The translations under genes were made by a program, and so were the position numbers. Positions 1 through 12,035 of a stretch of DNA of 64,000 nucleotides are shown one piece after another (the stretch's first letter is position 1; each line of letters begins with the position of its first letter). The notes below the pieces were generated by a model, which worked only from the letters and a program-made list of their open reading frames with translations, did no database searches and was not told where the DNA came from. The DNA lies in assembly GCA_964036045.1 (NCBI GenBank), contig OZ038381.1:102181367-102245366 (forward strand). Direction: 5' to 3'. The stretch is from Eutreptiella sp. 'Long Island Sound 2002'. Its lineage: Eukaryota > Euglenozoa > Euglenophyceae > Eutreptiales > Eutreptiaceae.

Positions 1-2490
1 CACTCACGTCTGGCCTGCTATACCCGGATTACCGGGCCCGCCTCTGCACGGCCCGTCAGGCCCGGCACTTGCGTGGACTGGCGGTTAGTCCCGGATGATC
101 CAATCCGGGGCGCCAGGCCGCCACTTGCTCCTCGATGTTCCAGTTCGTGGGGGCGGCGGCTCCTGCTGCTTCTTCCGCCCCGGATGATCCTGTCCGGGGC
201 GTCATGACTGATTTCACCGGATGATGCTCTCGTCCTGTTTTGGCGGCAGCTTATTTTTCTGTTTTTCCCCAGATGATTCAGTCCAGGACACTTCATGGCC
301 TCGTCACCGCTTTGCTGCATCACCACGGCCTCGTTCGGGTCTCCGCATCACTGCATCACCACCGGCTCCTCTTCTTCGCAGCTTCACTGCTTCTCTACGA
401 CCTCGTCCTCTTGGCTGCTGCTCCGCATCACATCGGCCTTGTCCACTTGCTTACATCACTGCAACACCACGGCCGTGTCTTCATCATGGTTGCGCTGCCT
501 CTCTTCGGCCTCGTCCTCATCTCCGCTTCTCTACTGCTCCAGGGCCTTGCCCTCATGGCTGCTTCTCCGCATCACCGCAGCTTCATCCATAGGTCTGTTT
601 CTCCGCTTCACCACGGCCCCGTCCTCATCATTGCTGCAATGTGTCTCCTCGGCCTCGTCCTCATCACTATATCCCTGCATCTCCATGGCGTTTTCCTTTG
701 CGTTGCTTCCGGTCATGCCACCATCTCTGCACCACCTTCGCCTCCGGCCGCCACTCTCCCCTGGACGCTCCAGCCCGGGGGGTTGGGACTCCTTCTGCTT
801 GATCCGCTCCGGGCAATCCTGCCCGGGACGGCTGGCCACATTTCCCCGGTCGATCTTGCCCACGGGGTTGTGGCCGCTTCCTCTTGCTCTGCCCCGGATG
901 ATCCAGTCCGGGGCGTCAGCCGGCCACTTGTCCCCGGATGTTCCGATTCGGGGGGCGGCGGCTCCTGCCGCTTGATCCGCCCCGGATGATCCAGTCTGGA
1001 ACGTCAAGTCGCCGCTTGCCCTGGATCCTCGAGTCTGAAGGACGGCGGCTCCTGTTGCTTGATCCGTCCCTGATGATCCAGTCCTGGGCGTCTGGCCTCC
1101 ATTTATCCCCGCATGTTCGCGTCCTGGAAGCGGCGGCTCCTGCTGCTTATTCCGCCCCGGATGATCCAGTCCGGGGCGTCTGGACTCCTTCCTTCCCTTT
1201 TTGCTGTCTTTCTGTTTTGGCCGCTCCTTCTTGTTTTGCCCCGGATGATCCAATCCAGGGCACCCCATGGCCTTGTCACCGGATTGCTGCATCTCCTCTG
1301 CCTCATCCTGGTCTCATCTTTACTGCATCCTTGAAGTCCTATTCTTTGCTGCATCACTGCTTCTCCTCGGCCTCGTCGTCTTGGCTGCTGCACCGCATTC
1401 CCACGGCCTCGTCGGCTTGAGTCCATCTCTGCATCACCTGGGCCCAGTCCTCATCACTGCTTCATGGCTTCACTGCATCCCCTCGGCCTCGTCGTCATCT
1501 CCACTTTGCCGCATCGCCACGGCCTTGCCCTCATGGCCACCTCAATGCATCACCGCGGCCTTGCGCTTGTGGCCGCTCCTCTGCATTACCGCGGCCTCAC
1601 TCTCTGGACTCCTTCTGTGCTTCTCCTCGGCCGCGGCACATCTAAGCTGCACTGTTTCTCCTCCGCCGCGTCCTCTGCCCTGTTTCTCTGCTCCTCCATG
1701 GCGTCGTCCTTTGTGCTGGTTCCGGACCTGTCCGGGGGGTGGGGGCTCCTCCTGCTTGATGCGCCCCAGACGACCCTGCCCTGGGCGTCTGGCCACTTTT
1801 CCCGGATGTTCCTGTCCTGGGGGTTGTGGCCACCCTTTCCCGTTATTGTTCTGGCCCGAAAGACCCAGTCCGGGTCGTCTTCTGCCACTTGTCCCTGAAT
1901 GTTCTATTCCCGGGGCGGCGGCTCATGCAGCTTTTTCGGCCCCGGATGTTCCATTCCGGGGTGTCCGCTGCCTCTCCGCTGCCTCTCGATGTTCCAGTCC
2001 GGGGAGCGGCGGCTCCTGCTGCTTGTACCGCTCCGGATGTTCCTGTCCGGGGCATCAACCGCCACTTGCCCCCGGGATGTTCCAGTCCTGGGGGCAGCGG
2101 CTCCTCCTGCTTGTTCCGCCCCGGATGTTCCAGCTCGGGGCGCCCGCCCGCCGGTTGTCCCTGCATGATCCAGTCCGGAGAACGGCGGCTCCTGCTGCTT
2201 GGTCCGCCCCGCATGATACAGTCCGAGGCGCCTCGTCTTCTGGGCATTCCTTGGCCTCGTCCCCGCTTCGCTGCTGCTCCCCGGCCCCTTCCAGGTCTCC
2301 GCCTCTCTGCTTCTCCACGGGTTCCACCGGCTCCTCGGGCGGCGCGGGTGCCTCTTGGTGGGCGCTCCTCGCCTGGTTGCATGTTGCTTGGCACCGCCTC
2401 CTGTGCCGTTATTGTTTTGATGTGGTGCGCGCTGTCGGGGTTTGCGGCACCCGGCGTCCGTTGTTGCTTGGCACCTGGTCCTGTGCCTGG
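1..2490 (-). repeat. GC-rich hairpin-array element, family D copy 1, left part
   Basis: This is a block of degenerate tandem repeats. One module carries CCCCGGA-(8 nt)-TCCGGGG, a 7-bp inverted repeat around TGATCCAG, for example near 893-914, 985 and 1156. A second module is built on CTGCATCACCACGGCCTCGTC-like units. The first 55 bases match the reverse complement of about 40262-40316, and the block continues beyond the window start. It stops at 2490, where the 3' LTR of element B begins; the missing continuation resumes at 51956. Strand is assigned relative to copy 2 (23197-43562), which lies the other way. No protein is recognisable. Long frames on both strands reflect scarcity of stop codons in GC-rich repeats. 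Confidence 0.8.
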
Positions 2491-4815
2491 TCTGTAGGTC
2501 TGTAGGACCAGCCCCTGCCATAGTGCGAGCTCTATCATCTATACCCAATTTCTCCACCCTCTTTCCAGTGACTCCCATCGTCCTTGACCTCCCCAGTGCT
2601 TCCATGTTTCACCAAATCAAAAGTCCCGAATTCCTGCAAGTACCCTTGGCAACCCTTGGCCACAAAATCCAAACAAATCCCATATGTCCACCCTCGGCAA
2701 CGCTTGCAGTAAAAACCAAACACTTGACGAATAAAATCGAGTGACCAGTGAACTTGACCAGTGCAGTCAAAATGATCGATCATCAAATGGAGTTGAGTGT
2801 GACCTCATCAATACATGGACATGATCATGGAGGGAGGAACAAATGAGACAATGTTGTGCAAAGGGAGAGAAAGAAACAGAAGTACAAGTGAAGCCCTGGA
2901 ATAGAGTATGCGATTATCGATAAACGATGTTGCAGTCCTACTCCAAGAGCCAATTCCATATACCATGCAGAATCGAACTACGGACATATGACACCATGCG
3001 AACACAACCTCTGTTCAACACATTAAGAAAATGACTTTGATTCACGGGCGTCATGCGCGACAAAATGACATCAATGACGTCCATATGGTACATGGCAAAA
3101 CACAAAGAAATGATACACGACACAATAGCATCATCGGAGTTCAACATAAGCGTGGCCCACATGGCCCATCCTCACCCTTGCCTACACACGGCAAAAACTG
3201 GAATTGAGAAACATGAGCCCCAAATATGAAGAATGTCCCACCGTGGATCAATCATGACACCATGGCCTCCATTAACACAAAGTACGGCATGGCCACTAAC
3301 ATGACTTGTCCACACTCATGAATGACCCATGATCACATGTACACAGCTTGCATCCAGGATCACCAAATATGAGTTGGGAGAGTGACCTCACAACAATACC
3401 TGACACCTCGCATGTGTGACACATTGCATGTATCATCATGCTGGCAATGCTTCGGTACTTCACACCGGACGCCGGGTGCCTATCACTTAGCAACAACATA
3501 CACAATGGCCAGCAAGTGAAAAGACTTGGCGGGATTACTTGCTGCTCGCGAACAAGACAACAAGAAGGGCCAGCACATCAAACGTCACCTGTTTAGTGTA
3601 TGCTGCATACCAATTGCGCGGCTCCTGTGGTTAGAGTAGCACGCACCAAGGGCACGAATACAATGTAAAGCCAACACATGACATACACCTTATGCCGTCA
3701 CATGCTGGGACATGCCACTCAGTCCCATCACCTGGTGACTAATTGCTTGAGAACTGAAGGCATTGGCAAACACGAATTGTCATGTGCATTGGAAACCATC
3801 CACACATGGATATTTGAAACCGATATTGCCTAATTGCATGTTCCTGTGACACCGAACCAATTCAATGCATGCTACTTGGAGAGAGATTGCGCAAGAGTGC
3901 TTGGGTAAGAAGATGCCCCGGGTCACATGAAGAGACCCAGACCCGGCCTGCAGAGAGAGTGCACATGGAGAGATATCCCGGGTTCAATGACCGCACATCT
4001 GACACATGGTGAGATTGTCCTCTCCCGAGGGGAGATAGTCCCGCCTCAAAGAGAGATGGTCCCGCCCGAATCCAGGCCTAGAGAGAGATGGTCCCGCCCC
4101 AGTCCGTTGCCCTGAGAGAATGCCCCTCACCAATCCATGCACAGGAGTGAGAACCTAACGAATCCATGGCCCAGGGCGGAGAACCTAACCAATCCATGGC
4201 CAAAGAGAGAAAACCTCACCAAGACCCAATCCCGAGTGCATAGCCTAGCCATGACCCATGGAAGCATGCACATGGAGAGAGACCTTTGCCTAGCCATGAT
4301 CCATGAGAGCATGCATGCACTTGGAGTGAGAATCACCGACATTGATTGAGGATTATCCCTACACCCAATTGCCAACTCAAATCGCCTATCCTCATCCCAT
4401 ACTTCAAATTGACAAAGGAGGGATAGTGGATCACCAACCGTGTTAGACCAATGATATGCATTCACGAAATCATCTCTTGGAGCTCAATGGAGTAAAAAGG
4501 CAACGCGCAAATGAGAGGTTAGCTACCAGGGCATACCTGCAATTCTCCACCTTTAACATGTTCACCCACTGCACGTGCACCCAACTTGTTCCACACACAC
4601 ACTTCCTCCAAAGAATCTTTTAACATGACTCACACGCTAGGCAAACAAAGGACAAAAAATAGAAGTAGAAGATATTCATGGCGGAGCAACGACCGAGTTA
4701 CTTTCTTCCCGCCCGGTGCGCCTACCTCAGCCACTTCCACTTCAACTGCTCTTCCACTAGAGCTCCTCCAGCTTCAAGGGACTTGTGATCCCACATGATA
4801 GGCGTGGCACTGGCG
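2491..4815 (-). repeat. 3' LTR of element B, U5-proximal part
   Basis: This aligns along its length with 47991-51500 of the B 5' LTR, minus the C insertion there. Shared landmarks include the stretch after GGTCTGTAGGACCAGCC and the block with repeated GAGAGAGATGGTCCCGCC and CCTAACCAATCCATGGCC units (about 4010-4230 versus 50750-50920). The alignment breaks near 4815, where element G intervenes, and resumes at 17839. The exact outer edge (2490-2497) is uncertain because the last bases differ between the two LTRs. No host gene is visible; short frames here are incidental. On the minus strand an ATG at 2605 opens the same frame that starts gag in the 5' LTR. Confidence 0.85.
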
Positions 4816-5399
4816 AGGTAGGTTGGTAGGTATCTTCCGGAGCTTGGGATGCCTCCTTTGACAATGCAGGAAGAAGGTCTTACCAAGGGGACGTCCTGTC
4901 CCTCCAACTGCCCTAGTTCAGGTGCCTCTTAAGCCGATCCCGCAGGTGCCTGGGAAGGCAGTGTCGCGGCCACCCGGTCCAGCTGTCCGGGGTGGGAGGG
5001 TGTCCCCACATGTGTCCATGGGTAGGGCCACATGCCCCCTCCTTTTGGCGGCAGCTCTGGGGGCTGCCCAGCCGTGTGGAGTACCCCTCACCACAAGGGG
5101 TATTGCTCCCGCTAGTCTACGGTACGACCGCCTCACCCTTGTGGCTTGAGTTGCGGGGCCTCTCTGCTGGGCAGGCGACCCCGTCCTGGACTGTGTACCG
5201 GCTCGCCTGTCACCGGCTGCTTCCATGGCTCCAGCCTACGTTTGCCATGGGGCCCGATGCAGCCTGGCCGGGCTCGGACAAGCGGCCTTGGGGTACCGCC
5301 CCTGCTGCTGGCACGGCGGGTCGGCTGGGTCGCCCCAGTGCGCCCGACCCATGGGGTGTTGGTTCTTTCCCATCCCTCGGCCGCCCTACGCGTGCACGT

Positions 5400-5887
5400 G
5401 TGTGCGGTGTCGTGGGCCACCTGGCTCCTGTTCACTGGTGTGCTCGCTCGGTGCGTGGTGTTGCGTGTGCGGTGTCCTGGGCCACTTAGCCCCTGTTCAC
5501 CGGTGTGCTTGCTTGGTGCGTTGTGTCGCGTGTTCGGTGTCCTGGGCCACCTGGCTCTTGTTCACCGCTATGCCCGCTCGGTGTGTGGCGTTGCTTTTCC
5601 GGTGTCCTGGGCCACTTGGCTCCTGTTCACCAGTGTTCGCGCTCGTTGTGTTGTGTTACGCATGCGGTGTCCTGGGCCACTTGGCTCCGGTGCACCGTTG
5701 TGCCCGCTCGGTGTGTTGTGTGCCTTCTGCGGTGTCCGGGGCCTCCTGGCTCCTGTTCAGCGGCGTGCCTGCTCCGTGTGTTGCGTTGCTTGTGTGCTGT
5801 TCTGGGCCACTTGGCTCCTGTTCACCGGTGTACCCGCTCCGTGTGTTGTGTTGCGTGTGCGATGTCCTGGGCCACTTGGCTCCTGTT
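5400..5887. repeat. 65-bp minisatellite, left half
   Basis: About 7.5 tandem copies of a 65-bp unit with the core GTCCTGGGCCACTTGGCTCC followed by TGTTCACCGGTGTGCCCGCTC. The core recurs at about 5409, 5474, 5539, 5604, 5669, 5734, 5799 and 5864. The last copy is cut inside CTCCTGTT by the hAT insertion and picks up at 17092. Copies differ by scattered substitutions, mostly transitions. Frames through the array are periodic and should not be read as genes. Confidence 0.9.
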
Positions 5888-5907
5888 TAAGGTTTGGAAT
5901 CGATTTT
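5888..5907. repeat. hAT left terminal inverted repeat
   Basis: This 20-bp end matches the reverse complement of 17072-17091 at 17 of 20 positions. It is preceded directly by the 8-bp TSD CTCCTGTT. It is followed by an AT-rich stretch with three GATTAATC repeats. Confidence 0.92.
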
Positions 5908-6251
5908 GGCGATTAATCGATTAATCGATTAATCGGCAATGATTGGCAAGCAAAACAAAATAATTGCAATCTACCGATCCTTTTGCTACCTGCATTGAAA
6001 TCGAATCGATTATTTCGGCGCACAGCGGCACACCACAGTTGAGCCGCCAGTGCAATCAGCAAGGAATCAAAATGGCAAACTGTCGCTGAACTGCAGGAGA
6101 AGCGAAAACGTATGATGCACACCACTGTGGTTCTTCTTTTTAAAGGCACCGGGGTTATGAACACCAGGCAAAACGCAATAAACACAGGTTGCAAAAACGA
6201 GTCTGAAAGTCAGCTTCTGAGCAGTGCCTGTGTGGTACGACACCACGACTG

Positions 6252-6500
6252 TTACATGGAGGATAATTGCAGCATTAAACAGCGCGTACAACCGCCATCG
6301 TCACCCTGAACCTGATGCATGATCATCCTGATTATAATGATCAGAATCTGAACGACGACGAGACTACTGAACGTCAAAGCAGCAGCACTGAGGAGACTTT
6401 TCACTCCAGCAGAAGTGGCAGGCGTCGCAAGGGACTGTCGCACCTTTCTACTCAGGTTGGGAAAAGTGGTGATTGTAATGATCAGAATCTGAACAACCAA
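6252..6500 (-). pseudogene. Second, partial copy of the hAT dimerisation domain
   Basis: Translated on the minus strand, this stretch contains TFPNLSRKVRQSLATPATSAG followed by LLSAAALTF, a near copy of the FPNLSRMARQYLATPATSAG region encoded at about 6560-6720. The nucleotide block with CCAGCAGAAGTGGCAGGCGT occurs at about 6403 and about 6640. The flanking GATCAGAATCTGAAC occurs at about 6340 and 6482. This indicates a tandem duplication of the 3' end of the transposase gene. The copy lacks the rest of the domain and has no start of its own, so it is a decayed duplicate. Confidence 0.75.
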
Positions 6501-6509
6501 TACGCACGC

Positions 6510-6869
6510 TTAAGGAGGACAATACAAAGCGTCCGTGTAGTTGTCTGCGGCGAGCAACCTGCAGCCGAGCGTTTCCTCTTTCATACCGTGCGCGAGATCA
6601 CCGAACATCAAACCAGCTGCGCTGAAGAGCCGTCCTACTCCAGCAGAAGTGGCAGGCGTCGCAAGGTACTGTCGCGCCATTCTACTCAGGTTGGGAAAAA
6701 CAGTTCGGTGTCGACGCCACCATTCTCTGACATTCGTCTGCATGCTTTCTACTGGCAGTGCCAAATATGCTGACAGTTCGTCGTCAGGTTGCAAATCCGG
6801 AACATGAACACGTGGACCTGCTGCCTCTTCGAATTCATCCTGAAGAAGAGCTGACAGTCCTGTCTTCTT
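6510..6869 (-). pseudogene. hAT transposase, C-terminal dimerisation block (3' half of the LINE-split gene)
   Basis: This encodes the C-terminal hAT dimerisation region: an acidic DDELSAYLAL motif, then WWRRHRTVFPNLSRMARQYL and ATPATSAGVGRLFSAAGL, the conserved signature in which a Trp, Pro-x-L and the A-T-x-A-x-S-x-x-x-E/G-R-x-F-S-x-A-G pattern are seen. It ends at a stop at 6510. Its natural upstream partner is 14584-16418. The 12 bases at the break (6858-6869) encode Lys-Thr-Gly and recur at 14584-14595, so the reading frame closes exactly when the LINE is removed. The Lys-rich start of the frame is the LINE poly(A) tail read through. Confidence 0.9.
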
Positions 6870-6887
6870 CTTCTTCTTTTTTTTTTT
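6870..6887 (-). other. LINE 3' tail
   Basis: On the minus strand the element ends in 11 A followed by GAAGAAG, directly abutting the TSD copy at 6858-6869. This fixes the orientation and the 3' end of the LINE. Confidence 0.88.
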
Positions 6888-7657
6888 GGTCATACACAGT
6901 TCTAAGGCACCATATCAATGTTCACAGGGGGGCCAGCCCAATATACACTTGGACACCCACATCCCAGGTCAGTGGTCAGTGGGTCGGCCGGTTGGGGACG
7001 CAGACATGGGCACACCGTGCCAAAAAATAGCAAGCCAATGTACAAAGGTGGTATCACCGCAAGAAATCGCCCCGTTCACCTTCCCGGGGGTAAAGTGAGC
7101 GCGTGGGATTTCTCGCGGGCTGGCAGCTACCAGTGCTGGGGTCGAGTCATGCTTCAGGGAGACATAGGGAGATGGACATGCATGCAGGTGGTGTGGGGTG
7201 CGCGCTGGCAAGGAGTGACGCCGAGACAGTGTGGGGCTGGGTTGGGGTGCTCACAAGGCAAAAGGTACTGCGAAAAGGGCACTTCCATCGAAAGCAATCA
7301 GTAATGCCTGTGGTATGTAGAGGGCCCTGATGGCAGGATCCACTTACATTAGGTAGGAGACTTGCGGTTCATTCGTGGTATTCGGGGCCATCCCGAAGGC
7401 AAGGTACAGCGGCGGATCGTGGCGGGGGGGGGGGCAGGCGCAGTCCTTTGGGGGCATCATGGCGCTGTGCGGGAGACGAGATCGCCGGGCAAGTGGGGGG
7501 CTGGAATACGACTTATGCATGGCTGCTGGTTGGCCTGGTGAGCAGTGCAGTGGAAGACGGTAATCGCAGAGCGGTGCGGCGAGAAAAGGCAAGGCTGTAT
7601 AGGGGGCAGGGGCGTGCCTGGATGCATCACCTGGGTCCACGGGCTTCCTTGTGACAG
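6888..7657 (-). other. LINE 3' untranslated region
   Basis: About 770 bases between the end of the ORF2 homology and the A tail. G-rich runs on the plus strand (for example near 7421) are present. I see no coding domain, and the short frames here show no recognisable motif. Confidence 0.6.
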
Positions 7658-10600
7658 TTACATCGGTCGATTGGCCTGTAGAGCGGGTGACTGTGGTGCG
7701 CTTGGCACAACTCTGGGGGGAGGGGGGGGGGGCTGGTCGGGTTTGGTCGTGTTAAACTGGACGGGAGGGACGATCCCAATCTCGGGGTTGAAGGGGTTCG
7801 GCTTAGGGGATGATTTAGGGACTTCTCCGGCAAGGGCTGAGGTTACGGCGTCGAGTGCCTGGGCCTGAAGGCGGCCAATACACTTCCTAGCGGACCGTGA
7901 GCCCCCAAGGGTGTGGCACAAGTGTCGGTACAAGGAAACGGGCACGGCCGTCGGGCCAACGATGCGGAGGTCTCTGCGGAGTGCTGTAGCGCGCCACGCA
8001 GTGAGCAGGGAGGGCTGGGGCCAAGAAGACAACCACGCTTGGACCAGGGGATGGGAGGGGGTGCAGTGGGCGAGCACGCCGTGCACGCTGAGGTTGTGGC
8101 GTTGGTGACAGTGTGGGCACGGGTGTGGGGACGATTCATCTTTCCAAAAACTAGCATAGTGGCCATAAGCTTTTCTGGACTGCAGCTCAAAAAGCCACTT
8201 GTGCCATGCCAGACGTCGAAATTTCACTGGATTCCACATAGAGGGGTGAAAATGTTCATGGGAGTGTTGGACGACGAGATCATGGGTCCATACTTTTTGT
8301 GGGGGCAGCATAAGCTCCCCTCAATACACAATGCCCCAGGGGGATTGTGGGGAGTCGGGGGGGGGTTGGGGTAGGGTGGAACCATATTTTGCATACTCAT
8401 CGGACCGCTCCTGGTGTACATGGCCAGTGTGTCCCTCAATCCACTCAACAGACTGGTTCTTGGAGAGGATTGATTGTCTGGCTTGTAACACCCACCTGGA
8501 GTGCCGCACTGGGCGTCTGGATCCAGTCGTGGAGGCAATGGCTCCCTTGCAATCCACTCCCAAGCGTGCGTGGGGGGGGAAGAAGCACGAGCCGAGGAGG
8601 ATGCCTATCACCTCTGCTGTGTACGAGTTGGGGTTACCGGGTATGCGGCACAGGACGATGCGGCCGTCGGGTAGCACAGCAGAGGCACCGGAGGCGGGGG
8701 GGGGACCCAAAACGACTGCCGTCAGTGTAGGTGCAGTCGGGCGCGGGGCCGGTATCCGGTACTACATATGCTGCGATGCCTGCTACGGACGCTATTTCAA
8801 CAGCTCCGCGCAATGCGCTTCTGGATCTCCAGGACACTGTCAGTGGTAGCATGCTGGATGAGGGGGGGGGGTCCTAATAGATACAAGGCACTCCTGAAAA
8901 GTGTGCGGGGGGAGAAGATCGTATCGGCGGCCACTCGCATATCACCCAACAGGGGGTTCCTGTGTAGGGAGTCAAGTACACGGGCCAGGTACAGAACGGC
9001 TAAACTACCGAGGCCATGCCCGCGTGTGCGGTGCGTGTACAGCGTTTTCTTGGCAACCAGCGAGGGTAACCCAGACACTGCAAAAACGAAGCGCTCTAGC
9101 GCATTAGACAGTATCCGCAGTTGCGTACTGAGGAGCGGAGAGCACTCGCATCGGTACAGTAGCCGGGGCAGTACGACTGTGTTGACAAGCAGTACCCTAT
9201 CAGGGGTTTGTATGGGGTGTGCGCTGAGATCGGCCAGCTGGCTGAGCAGCTCATCGGCGATCAGTTTATAGCCCGCTTTCTGGTGAACGTATGCAGGCAC
9301 CGGGTGACCGAGGTGCATGAGGTGTGATACCTGAGACATGGGATGCAAGGTGGTGTCAGCCCAATCGGGTAGGGACTCGCAAGGCACGTGGGACCAGAAG
9401 CTTGGTCCAGCCTGGATAGGGTGGAGGGGGTGTGAGTACTTGGGGAGGGAGGGGGGGGGGGTTGTGGGGAGATGAGGGTCAGGCATTCACTTTTGGACAC
9501 GTTGAGTTGACAGCCAATCAGGTTCAGGCCGCGCTGGACGAGTGCTGCGGTGTTGGCCGGTTTTTGGGGGTATTGGTGTGGACACATCATCATCGAAGGC
9601 AGACAACACGACACACTGTGAGGCAAGGAAGCGCAGGGGTATCTCAAATACCAGCACAAAAAGGAAGCAGGATAGTGGACACCCTTGCTTTACCCCGTGA
9701 GTGGTCCGGATGATCTCATCGGGGGCTCCCCGGATGAATGTGGAGCCATACTCAAGTACCGTTTGGATTAAGAGCAGTAACTTGGGTGGCGTCCCCATTG
9801 GGTCCAGGACTTCCCTGATCAGTATCTTGGGCGGGCTGTCGAAGGCATGATACATGTCGAAGGCGTATATTGCCTCCCACGTTGTGCCCGTGTCCATATC
9901 GTTTAGGAATGTCTGTGTGGCGTGCGCTGTGGACAATCCTTGTCGTCCACCAAACTGGCGGTTATGCAGATGGGGTGATAGCAGGGGCTAGGCGCGCTTA
10001 TAAACCAATCCCATGAGCAGGCAGTAGACGCTGTTGCTCATGGCGATGGGGCGCCACCTATCCGGATCCCTCCACGAACCTTTGCCCTTGTAGATGCAGA
10101 AGGTCTCAGAGACGAGCCACGAGTGTGGTACATCTCCTGCCTGGTAACAGAGGGTTAGGCAAGTGTGGATGACCGAAAAACAGGAGTCAGGTAGTACAGA
10201 GAGGAGATACGGGGGTACTCCGTCCGGCCCAGGGGACTTCTTCTGAGCTGATCGGGCCAGTGCTCGCAGTTCTCTGAAGCTGGGTGGCGGTACGTCTTGC
10301 ATCGTGGGCGTGCGTGGTATGTGTGTGGCTGCGGACATGCACCAAGGTGAGTTGCGCTGGAGGATGCGTTGTATTTTCCTTGTGGGAACGGGGAGTGTGG
10401 AGGGTGTCGGGAGACTCAGCAGTGTGTGTTTGATTCGCCGAAAAAATATTTTGGAGCGCCTTTTTGCTTGGCGTGCTAATTGCTTTACTAGCCGGTGCCA
10501 GTCCAAGACGTCAACCTGTTGGCTTGAGGAGGGAGGGCCGGAAGCATTGACCTGTCTCATGGCAGAGAGCATACAATTCGTGAATCTGCGGTAGCAGTAC

Positions 10601-11673
10601 TCGACGTCTTGGTATACTTCCGGCATAGGGCAGTCCTGCAGGGCATGGGATATGAGGGAACGGTACAACTGGACGTCGCGTCTGTTCCAGAGCACACAGC
10701 GTGGTTCAGGGCAGTGCGGGGCGGTCCAGAAGATAGTGGACACAAGTATCCGGTCGTGGTCTGAGGTTCCGTGCACAGAAGAAAAATCAATGACGCGTGC
10801 GGAGGACACTTCGTATGAGTTCTGGTACAACCGGGTGGCATATGCTCGGTCTATGTAGCTCTTGGTGCCACCAAACCGGCGCACCCTGGTGTAGGGGACG
10901 CCATCCACCTGTGGGAGTAACACGTCGACTAGTGAGCCTGCCTTCCCCTTCGCCGCTAGCCAGGGCCAGCGGTTGGGGCGCAGGGTCGTGGTGTGCGTGG
11001 GGTGTGTGGTGCCATTGAAGTCACCAATGATTAGGTAGGAGTTGCGTAGTAGTGTGTCTAGGTGGTGCTCACATACGCGTTTTTCTTTGAGGGTGTGTGG
11101 TACGTAAAAGGAGGCATTGTGCATGGCGGGTATGAGCGGGTCTGAGTGTAAGTGCAGCTGTGTGGAGATCAGCACTCCAGGGATGTGGACGTTCAGCGGG
11201 GGGGGCTTAGGGGAGATGGAGGTGTGTACAAGTAAGGCAACTTCATTTTTGGAGGAGGGGGAGCTGTGTAGTAGGTGGACACCCCACTGAAGGGCAACAC
11301 GCTCGAAGTCTCAGACGTGGGCGGTGGGGGATGGTTTGAGTTCCTGTAGGCTCCTAGTATGTGGCAGAGGCTGGAAGCCCGAGAGGAGGTGGCAAAACCG
11401 GTTTGGAGTAATGTCAGGTCCTCCGACGTTCGGGGAAGCGTGAGAGAGGGTGGCGCCTGTGTGGGATACTGTGAGTGACGTATTTACTGGCGGTTGGCTC
11501 GGTCGGGATATGGGGGTAGGGGGGTCTCTAGTTTGTGTGGTGGATGTTGGGGTTACCGGCGCAGACGTGGATGCGATGGGGGGGGTTTGCAGGCCTTGAT
11601 CAACGAGAGTACTGAAACGGTGGATGAGGCGAGGGCCATTGCACGTGTGGCGACAAGGGATGCTATGGCGCAC
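7658..11673 (-). pseudogene. LINE ORF2: endonuclease-reverse transcriptase-RNase H polyprotein, broken
   Basis: Read right to left. The endonuclease shows IGDFNG (about 11010-11030) and TSDHDR (about 10755-10770). The RT shows SPGPDGVPPYLL, then WRPIAMSNSVY, QFGGRQGLST, motif A FDMYHAFDS (about 9836-9862), motif B GVKQGCPLS and a catalytic FDDDV (about 9585-9600) in place of the usual Y/F-A-D-D. RNase H shows YTDGS, a following Glu in SYTAEV, DCKGA and a late HTGHVHQERSD. The C-terminus has CPHCHQRH with a further His and Cys. Breaks: in-frame TGA at about 11308-11310, in-frame TAG at 9988-9990, and frameshifts near 9590 and 9480 and between the RT, RNase H and tail blocks. The true start is unclear; homology is visible from about 11400. 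Confidence 0.88.
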
Positions 11674-12035
11674 AGGGAGCGCATAAGGCGATGGAATGCG
11701 ACACAGAGAGCGAGCTGTGAGCGTGAGGTGTACGGGGACAAGGAATGTTCAACCAGCAATGTGTGCAGGGCGTCTACCGATCCAGCGGGAGGTGAACACC
11801 TGTTGTTGTTCAGCCCGTGCGCGCGTGATACATTGAAGTAGGGTCTGTATGGTCTGCCAGTGCATGGGTTAAGTGACTTATAGAAAGGCAGAGCCGGGTT
11901 TTGAGGGTGGGGCGGAGGGTATGGTGGAGGGGTGGGCGGCAGACGCTATATCAGGGATGTGAAATTCGGGCAGGTCAGTGGTAGCAGCCGCCAAATTAGT
12001 TTCGTTGAGCACAGGCTGAGGGAGTGAGATGGGTT

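Noticed and set aside
4127-4465. Coding frame of 112 residues in the B LTR.
   Set aside because: It follows short tandem repeats of the LTR (CCTAACCAATCCATGG units) and changes length in the other LTR copy.
5400-5887. CRISPR-like array because of regular period.
   Set aside because: The 65-bp units are continuous, with no repeat/spacer split, and lie in eukaryotic transposon debris.
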